A stretch of DNA of 64,000 nucleotides from Diplolepis rosae (lineage: Eukaryota; Arthropoda; Insecta; Hymenoptera; Diplolepididae): the NCBI GenBank assembly GCA_030998225.1, contig JAPYXD010000754.1:7192001-7256000 (forward strand). Reading direction: 5' to 3'. The number at the start of each line of letters is the position of its first letter. Positions within the stretch are counted from its first letter, which is position 1. Under the pieces are notes generated by a model. It was not told where the DNA came from. It did no database searches and worked only from the letters and a program-made list of their open reading frames with translations. Of the stretch, positions 55,635 to 64,000 are shown piece by piece. The position numbers and the translations under genes are program-made.

Positions 55635-57984
55635 AGACGTCATACTAAGATTGATGAATGATTATTTGAATAAAGAGGGTATAATTAATTATTTTTGCGT
55701 AAAAGAAAGGCTGAACTGTCTTTCTGTAACCCGAGGTCTTCTGTTTTTCGGTAATTGGTAATATTTTACATTTAACGTGTAAGTTATACGCGAAAGAATG
55801 AAATAATTGAAAGAACCCGAGGATCTGATCTGAAGCACAGAAGGTTTCGTTTTATCAAAGTAAGATAAGTACAAAATCTTCTGTGACCCAGAAACATTTG
55901 AGCATGTTCAACTTGTTTAATTGCAGCAGAATTACGATCTCAGCCTACATACGATAAGACGAGATTTATTTTTTTATTGTTCTGTCATACAGGTCACTGT
56001 TAACAATCAGAATGTTTAAATAACCTTAAAGCATTTCGGTCTGCAAGTTGAAAGATTTAAATTGCACGTGCAGAATATATTAAATTGTTGTTAATGTCAT
56101 TTTTAAAATAAGAGTATTTAATTTAATATTACTTTTATCATTATTTTTCGAAAATAATGTAAATCTGGCTTAAAGTAATAAATAAATTTAGAGTGAAAAA
56201 AAGAAAGAAACATAATTTGTTTTTTCTCATGATTGTTTGATTTGAGTAATGTTTATTGGTCCAAATTTAGTCGTTTTTTGAGGTTTCGAACATAGAACAT
56301 AGAACATAGTTGATTTTAAAACCTGGCTTTTTTAATTTAAAGAATTGAAAAAGATTGGATGCTGGATTCAACATAAACTTTATAAAGTTTGGACATATTT
56401 TTAATTTAGAATTGATTAATCAAAATAGTAGTAGTAAAACATATCAAGAAAATTAGTAAATTCATTATCGTTCGACTCGCTTTCATTTTGTTATTAGTAA
56501 ATCAATTAAATTTTCATTACAGATACATAGATTATTTGTATATAGACATGTACAATTCAGCGCTAGTAATCACAGTGACTTTAACCTATATTACTTTTGT
56601 CTGAACAAACGGGAATAAAAATTCTATTGATAGCTGACAAAATAACGTGAGCAAAAGTAAAGAAATAGAATTTTGGTCAATTCTTAAAAATAAGTTTTTT
56701 TTAAAGACTGTATCTTTAAATTTAATCAGTTAAAATTTGACTAAAGTGTAATCAGTGATGACCCATTTTTCACCTTGAAATCATTCAAATTTTAACTGAT
56801 TCAGATTTAATGAGCAGAGAAATTTGAATTTATAAGCAGTTTCTTTTCATAAAATACACTACTTAAAACAGTCATTTTCCAAGTATAACTTTTACCGAAA
56901 AAAATGTTTCTATAGTATTATGAGAAAATCTGTTATATAATAGAAATATAAACATAATTAATGCAAAACTCTGATAATTTCAGATGTTACTTTTTTTCTG
57001 AAGTGGATGAAAATCAGTGAAATTTTTTTACACATTTTTAATATAATAGCAGTATGACTACATATTATTCTCATGCAAGAAAAAAGTATTTTTCAATTAT
57101 AAAAGCGTCAACGGGTTTATAGTTATACGAGGTTTGATTGAAAAAAAAGATTTTGTTTAGCAAGTACGCTTATACTGTGTACCGATTCTTTAAATGAAAG
57201 CTACATGTTGAATATATAAAAAAGAATTCAGATTTACACATACATATATTTCTTATGCACTATTATTAAAAAGTTATATTATACAAATAAATTATATAAA
57301 ATTAAGAAGATTCGAACCCGAACCTATCTACATGCAGAAAAATGATTCATATAAGATTTACAGGAAGTTTGGTACATATTTTTACAATTTGATTTTTCAT
57401 TAGATTTTACAAGGAGTGCAGTTCAATCAACAGATTTTCTATACTTTTCACTTAGCTCCAGTAAAATCCAAAAAATACGTCAAAAACCCAGTTTAGTAGA
57501 TTTTACTGAAAGATTTATCGTACTGGTAATGACGGAAAAGTAAAATAAAATAATTATTATAAATAAAAATGAAATTGTGAGCTGAAAAAGCAACCAATAA
57601 ACTTAAGAAATTATGTAACGTATTTTGAAGTAATCAATTAGCTTTAATGATCGAGTAACATGTCAGCATGATTCAGTATCTCATTTCATGTTCAAGAGTT
57701 CTAAGATGCTTATTTTCGTACATTGAGTTGACATTAATGTCAATAACAGATATACAAGCAAAATCGTCTGAGTAACATTTAGGAAAATTAACGAAGGTGT
57801 TTTTTGCAGTAATGATTTAAAGGTTAATATTCGTATAAGATGTTGCCAAACCGGTAATATCAATGATGGATAGTGGATAATCGATCCTCAATCACTTTAA
57901 AAGCACGCGCTGTAAAATCTTTTTTTTTTGAGATTCGATCATCGCGTTCTGCGCCTGGTTTTACGCGTTCTTTGTATACACAAA
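55635..57984. other. gene-free AT-rich DNA with a decayed MITE
   Basis: A worn CTCTCTAAA-type MITE is recognisable at about 56706-56816 (AATTTAATCAGTTAAAATTT to ACTGATTCAGATTTAATGAG). The rest shows no gene; the small frames at 55689-55874 and 57681-57863 carry no motif. Confidence 0.5.
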
Positions 57985-58145
57985 GAAACCCAAGTTTACA
58001 ATTTTTACCAAATTACGTTTCAATTTTAGGAAAAACGTGTCATAGTGAGAGTTTTGCGCAGCGAAATACTAAACTTTAGATATACTATATGATAATTTAC
58101 CATAAATTGTATCAAACTTTACTATACCTATACTAAGGTTTCATA
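57985..58145. repeat. single arm related to the 16.3-kb palindrome
   Basis: AAGTTTACAATTTT, GGAAAAACGTGTCATA, CAGCGAAATACTAAA and AAATTGTATCAAACTTTACTAT occur in the same order as in 16340-16480. The mirrored second half is absent, so this is a half copy or a decayed relative. Confidence 0.7.
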
Positions 58146-59635
58146 TAATTGTTTGAATCTTTTATTTTGATATATTGTATTTGTATTTTGACTGCGAAAA
58201 ATGTTCAGTCAGCTAGGAATAATTACCACTGCATCTCGATTTTCCTTTGATTCTTTATATTTTTTAGAATCATTTTTATAAAATAAAACACATATTGCTA
58301 TAAAAAGTTTCTCAGTGCACGCATCCAAGTCTATTACTCATGACTTGACACCATAACTAGAGTGGATTTTGAAATATTGAAAATGTGAGTCTCATTTTCA
58401 CAAACACTCAGGAAAAAGTGTCTATCTTATACGGTCAATGAAAAAATTGTTTTGATTAAAAATAATTGTCTTTTTTTGAATTTTTTGACGCTGAAGACAT
58501 TTTTTTATGATCAAAAGACCTTTTCCTTATTCAAAGAAATTTTTTATTTGACTGAATTTCAAAAGAATGTTCTTTGTTCAATGAAAATTAATGTTTTTTA
58601 AGAACTTGAATGTAAGGTAGTTAAATTTTTAGTTTTTTTTTCACAAATTTTTAGTTTTAATTTTCTCAAGCTAAAATATGAAGTGAAATCAACTCCTGAG
58701 TTTTTGTAAGACACATATGTAAAAAAAAAGGTGGTTGACGGTTGACATGATTCCGACTGTTCTGCCCATCTAAAATCAAAAAGTCAAAGAGCATATCAAT
58801 TCACAGACCTGTGGCTATAGTCGAAACTAGAATTAAGTCAAAGTATTAAAAATTCAATTTATGGCCCAATTTTGTAAAAGAAAATTACGATTTTCGTCAT
58901 TTTTTCGACATTTTCAGCTTGATAAAAAAACTACGATCGATTTCACAATAATTCTAGTCCGGGATAGAACTACAGATGTACTAAATATACCATGAAAATT
59001 TGAGCTTCATCCGTTTAATAGTTTTTGAGATATCGTGGAAACCAATTTGAAAAATTTGGCTTTGAGAAAAACGCGTTAAAAAGTTAAAGTACGCATAACA
59101 CAAAGAGTTTTTCTTGCTCCGTTCTGAACCTGTATTTTTTTATCTGCTTCAAATATCAAAAAATTCTTCCACGTACATATTCTAGAGTTGTTATAGAAGC
59201 AATTCATACAAAAAAAAAATTTTTCTATTTTTTTTTATCTATCACACCAGACGATACCTTTAAAAACTCGAAGTTCTATCATTTTTTAAAATCTAAGTTC
59301 ATTAAGTATTATTAGCCGTGCAAGAATTCTCTGATTTGGTTCTAATCTGGAATAAAACGCTGCGCATGACCTCTACTCGGTTTTGGAGGTTTAAAATCTG
59401 GCAGAGGGCGTTGCAAATATTTGCCTGCCAAATCTGATTGAGATGAGACGTGAAATATTATTCCGAACTAGGGATGCCATGCCTGGACCTGATTTAAGAT
59501 ACGAAAAAATTTTTGCGCAAGTATTTTGTTATTCTTATACTATTGAAAGTTTTTCTTTTTAAATTGTAGATTTGGAGCTTTTATTTTATGGAGTTTATGA
59601 GTAAAACTTTAAAATATAATCCATATTATTATACA
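58146..59635. other. gene-free DNA with dispersed repeat words
   Basis: 58720-59110 carries the TTTGAGAAAAACGCGTTAAA word shared with 29.8 kb and 26.5 kb. 59330-59525 is a diverged relative of 11.84-12.03 kb. No gene. Confidence 0.45.
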
Positions 59636-61135
59636 GGGTGAGGCATATAAAGTGTTAAACAGCGATAGCACTGAAACTATTGACCATATCTAAAAATGTT
59701 TCGGACAAAAGTTTCAGCGTTCGAGAAGGCCGTCATACTGGACCATCCTATTTTTTTATTGGTGGAGGCGCTGAAGCAACGTCAAGGTCAACTCCACTTT
59801 TTTAAATGGAACCATGTATTTTTTTTCGATGACATTATTACCGATTTTAAGACGAATTCAGCGACCTACAACACAAGGTCATTCTAGTCATGCAAAGTAT
59901 GAAAATAGTCGAAAAATCGAAACATATCGGAATAATCACTTTCAAAGGATCCACTAACCTTGGTTTGGGTCTACCTACAGAAGATGCTCGAAGTGATGAC
60001 CCTCGACTTGTAAGCACTTGTTAATTCGCTGATGAAAAGACAGTCTAACTTCAGTCAACATTTGTGGTGTAATTTCAGTACATGCTCGGCGTATTCTTTC
60101 TTTCATGTCGTCAGGCGTGGTAAGTGCTACCGCCATTACGCGTTCTTTAACAAAACCCCATAAAAAGTAATATGGTGATGTTAGACCTGGCGAACGAGGT
60201 GACCAAGCTACAGGGCCGCTTCGTCCTATCCACTTTTCGTCAAAAATCCCATTCATCACTTGTCTTGAACACAGAGCATAATGGGGTGCTGCACCGTCGT
60301 GTTGCATCCACATGTTCATGCGAACATGCAAGGACACGTCTTCCAACAATTGAGGCAGTACGTTTTGCATAAAGTTTGCGTAAACTTGCCCAGTCAAGCG
60401 ACCTTCAATAAAATATGGACTATTTTTTTCCATTTGCCTGCTGCTCGCATGTGGATTTAGTGAAGCAAAAGCTAAGATAGCAGTTGCATTATTTTTATTA
60501 ACAATTGGTCGTCGTTTGACTCGTGTTTGTTTCACTGTACCGAAGCGACAGAAACGGTCAGCTAATCGCTTAAAAGTCATGAGCGATTTTTGTTGCCTAT
60601 TCGGATAACGAGTCGCATACAATTCTTGGGCGTTTCTGTAATGTTTACGGCATTACCCCCAGCACCATCAACATATCGAAAATATTCTTGAAAATCGTTC
60701 ATTTTCGCGTTCCGATGTACTCACAGTAGAAGGTAATTCGTGACTAACTGATATGTCAACAAAAAATGTTTACTTTCTGCGGATGTCAACAATACCTTAT
60801 CGATGTGTATTATCATGGGTATCGTAAGAAATGAAAAGAAATGAAAATGATTTTTCGACTATTTTCATACTTCGCGTGACTAGAATGACCTTGTGTTGTA
60901 GGTCGCTGAATTCGTCTTAAAATCGGTAATAATGTCATCGAAAAAAAAAATACATGGTTCCATTTAAAAAAGTGGAGTTGACCTTGATGTAGCTTCAGCG
61001 CCTCCACCGATAAAAAAATAGGGTGGTCGAGTATGACGGCCTTCTCGAACACTGAAACTTTTATCTGAAACATTTTTGGATATGATCAATAGTTTGAGTG
61101 CTATCGCTCTGTGACAGTTTATGTGCCTCACCCTG
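59636..61135 (-). mobile_element. mariner-like transposon with 283-bp inverted ends
   Basis: CAGGGTGAGGCA begins both ends with TA outside (59634-59635, 61136-61137). The inverted arms (59636 to about 59918, mirrored to 61135) match for about 283 bp with scattered differences, mostly within the outer 60 bases. Inner parts such as GAATTCAGCGACCTACAACA and TTAAATGGAACCATGTATTT are identical. 1.5 kb in all. The arms produce spurious frames (59696-59887, 60813-61073). Confidence 0.9.
59975..60702 (-). pseudogene. dead mariner-like transposase, internally deleted
   Basis: Starts at ATG 60702 (MNDFQEYFRYVDGAGGNA). A 1-bp loss then shifts the frame within the N-terminal HTH domain, after which YRNAQELYATRYPNRQQKS and the 215-codon open part follow. 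Compared with the family (from memory) about 100 residues are missing between ASSRQMEKNS and PYFIEGRLTG, removing the first catalytic aspartate. The second is present in MQHDGAAPHY. The third is lost: the usual SPDLTSPDYFLW reads SPGLTSPYYFLW, with both Asp changed. Three independent lesions therefore make it inactive, while the C-terminal part remains open. Confidence 0.9.
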
Positions 61136-61137
61136 TA

Positions 61138-61637
61138 TGTAACAGTGTATATTTTACGACACACTCTTGTTTTGTGGATAAATCCAGATGCGTTAGTAAT
61201 ATAATTTATTGTACTAATATTGTTGAACGATGCTCCAAGGCGACCCTGTTAATTAACAAACGAGTTCGATGCAGTCTGAGCATAATTTTTTCTCTTCTTT
61301 TCCGCATACTCATTACATATTTACTTATATGTCAGTATTACTCAAATGGACCGCCCACCAAGGGACGGCATACATATTATTTATGTATACCTCATAGCTT
61401 ATACTGCTTCTGAACTTGAGTTAATCGAGTGTCGTTTATCAAATAACTCGAGCGAAAGCGAATTTCTCTAAATTTGCTGTTGACAGGGCCGGCGCAGACT
61501 ACATTTCCGAGGTATGGAGTTTTATTATCAAGGTTTTGAAAGACGGGAGGTGGGGGATTCTTTATTTGAAAGTGAAGGTTTTCTTCTTTACATCTTTTCT
61601 CAACATCAGTTCGTTTACAACTATATATTTATATATA
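61138..61637. other. gene-free spacer
   Basis: No gene. An ACAGGGCCGGCGCAG word at about 61487 resembles the hAT MITE end of 17488 but has no partner. The frame 61111-61413 has no motif. Confidence 0.45.
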
Positions 61638-62558
61638 CCAGGTGTACAAGTATGAAACCGGTAATTTTTTTGAGAAAATACACGTTTATTTAATAAAAAT
61701 GGTTATACATTTAATCTTCAAAGTAATGGCCATTGCTAGCCACACATTTTTCCCATCTCTCTGGCAATTTGTGTATGCCTCGCCAAAAAAATTGTTCGTT
61801 TCTTGAGTCAAACCAGTCATCGAGCCATTTTTTCACATTTTCGTACGAATCGAAGCGCTGTTCAGCAAGTGTGTGCCCCATTGATGAAAATAAGTGGTAG
61901 TCAGATCAAGCTAAGTCTGGTGAATAAGCCGCATGGGGGAGGGCTTTCCAGCTGTACGAATTTACCAATTACCGAGTCTTTTTTGTTCGATGTGCTGGTG
62001 CATTGTCATCAAGAAAAATCACTTTGTGTTGCCTAGTTTGATATTCTGGACGTTTTTGGCGCAAAGCACGATTCAAATCGGCCAATTGTTGTTGGTAGCG
62101 TTGACCAGTAACTGTTTTACCTGGTTTCAGAAGGTCAAACCAGATAACACCCTTCTGATCCCAATCTTCGAACTTTTTTCGTGGTTTTCCATGATCTTCG
62201 TTTCTCACATCGAAATTACCACTTTTGAATTTTTTAAACCACTCGAAACACTGTGTTTTGCCTAGAGCATACTGGACGTAAGGTTCCACAAGCATTCGAT
62301 GGGCTTCCAAAGCAGATTTCTTCAATTGGTAACAGAAAATCAATGATGTCCGCAAATCGTAGTTTGAAGGCACAAAAATCGACATTTTTACTAGCGAAAA
62401 AAAATTAGTTGTTGTATGAAACTTGATTGTTTATGAACTGAATATTGTTGAAAGAACTCAATGCGAAGAAATGACGTCAATGATTTGGTTTGACAGAGCG
62501 TATAGTTTTACCTAGCGACACATAGATGTCATTACCGGTTTCATACTTGTACACCTGG
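61638..62558 (-). mobile_element. internally deleted mariner transposon
   Basis: Inverted ends CCAGGTGTACAAGTATGAAA, identical for about 28 bp through CCGGTAAT, with TA on both sides (61636-61637, 62559-62560). 921 bp, shorter than the usual 1.3 kb because of an internal deletion in the transposase. Confidence 0.95.
61711..62385 (-). pseudogene. mariner transposase with internal deletion, frameshift and stop
   Basis: The minus strand starts MSIFVPSNYDLRTSLIFCYQ and keeps the first HTH (KKSALEAHRMLVE, CFEWFKKFKSGNFDV). KFED is then joined directly to WDQKGVIWFDLL, so roughly 100 residues, including the second HTH and the first catalytic aspartate, are gone. KVIFLDDNAPAH (second Asp) is intact. 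A frameshift follows near HRTKK; in the new frame AYSPDLA-stop-SDYHLF holds the third Asp, and reading continues through EQRFDSYENVKKWLDDWF and GIHKLPERWEKCVASNGHYF to a stop at 61711. This is a DD34D mariner by its motifs. Inactive. Confidence 0.95.
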
Positions 62559-62674
62559 TACGTACATGTTTATTTTTGATATTTGTATTATGAAAGCAAT
62601 CATCGTTCTTTTTCAACTATTTTCTCAGGTATACACTGGGCAACTAGGTGAAATAAATATAATATAATACACTT

Positions 62675-63202
62675 TGTGTGCCTCCGGCGCATAAACGCGT
62701 TTTTATTCTAGAGTTGAGAGTAACGTAATGTTTTGTATTACGATATAGAGGAATATAATGTAAAAATTGAACTGCGCATGCGCCTATTACGATACTGCGG
62801 AACATAATATTTTTCTTATTCTTCTTCTTCGTACAGCATTGGCACCGTACTGACAAAGCCTTGTACATTTGAACTGCGCATGCGTCTATTACAATACGCT
62901 ACTATTACACCAGATCGAGAAAATAAAAATGGCCGGAATTATTCGCGAAATGTCAAGTGAGATGGGCGATAATCACGGCAATTCCGACCTTTTCAGATTG
63001 GATTCGAATGTACGCATAAAAACTCGTATATGCACCGAAGTCACATAAAATAGAATATGTGCCAATGCACACAATTCGGGTAATTACGAGATTCGCTTAA
63101 AATGCTCGCAGGACTGATCGCGCCTCGGCTTCGATCTCCTGCGAGTATTGTGACTTGTCGCGTAATAACCCTCATTATGCGCCTAGGGACATTATATACT
63201 AT
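62675..63202 (+). repeat. D repeat, copy 6
   Basis: GTGTGCCTCCGGCGCATAAA to GCCTAGGGACATTATATACTA, with ACTGCGCATGCGCCTATTAC, CGTACAGCATTGGCACC, AAAATGGCCGGAATTATTCG and the TGCTCGCAGGA/TCCTGCGAG hairpin. Closest to copy 4 at 24230. The minus frame 62644-62868 is accidental. Confidence 0.8.
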
Positions 63203-63206
63203 TATG

Positions 63207-63432
63207 TGCTGCTAGTAGGAAGCATGGATATTTTTGCCTCGAATCGGGCATTTAAGTGCACTTTATGACCCGCTAATAGAAAAATATACTTGTTTGCCTC
63301 GCAAAAGGTATTAAAGAGCACTTTATGACTCTCCAGTTGACATACTTTTTCATACTAGCAGGTCATAAAGTTAATTTTATTGTTCTCTGTGGGGCGAATA
63401 AATCCATTTTTGGACTCCCCAGTAGGAAAAAA
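63207..63432. repeat. cluster of CTAGTAG hairpin modules (E), diverged
   Basis: GCTAGTAGGAAG, ACTTTATGACCCGCTAATAG, AGCACTTTATGACTCTCCAG, CATACTAGCAGGTCATAAAG and CTCCCCAGTAGGAAAAA are alternating forms of the module found at 23560 and 37603. They begin directly after D copy 6, repeating the D-next-to-E association. Confidence 0.7.
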
Positions 63433-63659
63433 ATTGTATGCAATACGGGAAATAGCTATTTTTTTAACTAGCGAGGAAAACGAGTAATTTCCAATGAGTG
63501 TGAATCGCTTGTTCCCCACCAGTGAAACACTTTATTTTTCCCAACGCGTTTAGTGACAAAGTTTTATTTCGAGACTGAAAACTTTTTCTTCACGTGTTAT
63601 ACAATAAACATTCTGTTTAAAAAGTACCGGAAATCGGTCAATAAAACACAAATTATTTA
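63433..63659. other. spacer, possible transposon end
   Basis: AAAAAGTACCGGAAATCGGT near 63620 could be the inverted end of the element whose transposase starts at 63660 (inference from position only). Confidence 0.3.
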
Positions 63660-63857
63660 TTATTTATCCAAATTTATTTTATCGCCTTCAAAGTAGGCCT
63701 CTCCCGAAATAATACACTTATGCCAACGGATAATCCAATTATCAAAACATTTTTTAAACGCATTTTTCGGAATCGACTTCAGTTCCCGCGTGAAAATAAT
63801 TTGCATGGCTCCAACCTTGGGCATAACTTGATTAATATGAAATGAAGAATGGGTCAT
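63660..63857 (-). pseudogene. C-terminal fragment of a mariner-type transposase
   Basis: The minus-strand frame ends with AFKKCFDNWIIRWHKCIISG and EAYFEGDKINLDK. This matches the usual C-terminal pattern of one Tc1/mariner group (Trp-x-x-Arg-Trp-x-x-Cys, then YFEGD). Upstream of about 63775 the reading no longer resembles a transposase, so the copy is 5' truncated or rearranged before the window end. No catalytic residue is included. The group assignment rests on this short motif. Confidence 0.6.
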
Positions 63858-64000
63858 CAGTAGGCGAAGTATTGGAGCTAGAATGTGTCAAGCATGGCTA
63901 ATGGTCGCAAGCCAGTGGTCAGCCACACTTAACTTAAAAAAATATTTTAACACAAAAGTAGCTCTATTAAAGCAGTGGGTTGGCCATTCTTCTCGTCGTC
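63858..64000. other. window end, nothing recognised
   Basis: Upstream side of the transposase fragment. Conceptual translation on the minus strand gives no transposase motif. Confidence 0.4.

Noticed and set aside
57301..57330. TTCGAACCCGAACC resembling a tRNA T-arm
   Set aside because: No matching D-arm, anticodon stem or acceptor stem in the surrounding 90 bases on either strand.
59696..59887. Frame resembling that at 60813-61073
   Set aside because: Both are the two inverted arms of the same transposon read in the same relative direction.
61803..62265. Plus-strand frames of 77 and 110 codons
   Set aside because: Antisense of the mariner pseudogene at 61711-62385.

Overview
This window looks like AT-rich, non-coding nuclear DNA from an animal, most likely an insect and possibly a hymenopteran. 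I infer this from the mariner/Tc1 relatives, pogo-, hAT- and piggyBac-like miniature elements, very dense AT-rich foldback repeats and the absence of any bacterial gene organisation. I see no operon, ribosome-binding site, tRNA, rRNA or CRISPR array, and no convincing complete host gene. Nearly everything recognisable is mobile DNA, much of it nested.

Layout. Positions 1-17 kb hold foldback elements, a 542-bp tandem array (10.3-11.7 kb) and several dinucleotide-TSD elements. Positions 17-24.7 kb hold a hAT miniature element with an 8-bp duplication, a decayed mariner, a 154-bp-period array interrupted by a hairpin element, and a cluster of GC-rich palindromic 'D' repeats. Positions 25-45 kb are mostly gene-free DNA with scattered miniature elements (pogo-like at 32.5 kb, a 2-kb element at 33-35 kb, a deleted mariner at 39.2-39.9 kb). 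Positions 45.7-51.2 kb form a 5.5-kb unit with inverted arms of about 0.7-0.8 kb around a broken minus-strand gene. That gene belongs to a repetitive, uncharacterised arthropod protein family and may be an RNase-H-fold transposase. Positions 51.3-55.6 kb form a nested stack: a foldback element carries a D repeat and a CAC-ended element, and the latter carries a full-length mariner-like transposon with an intact 361-codon transposase. Positions 59.6-64 kb hold a mariner-like element with 283-bp inverted ends and a dead transposase, a second internally deleted mariner, another D repeat, and a fragment of a third transposase running off the window end.

Two observations go beyond ordinary repeat annotation. 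First, at least eleven otherwise unrelated elements end in CAC...GTG and are mostly flanked by a 2-bp duplication. One of them has its empty site preserved in the other arm of the palindrome it entered. This suggests one transposition machinery moving many non-autonomous families. Second, the 45.7-51.2 kb unit ties an orphan protein family to terminal inverted repeats, making it a candidate autonomous DNA transposon family. The only intact coding sequence I would defend is the transposase at 52819-53904.
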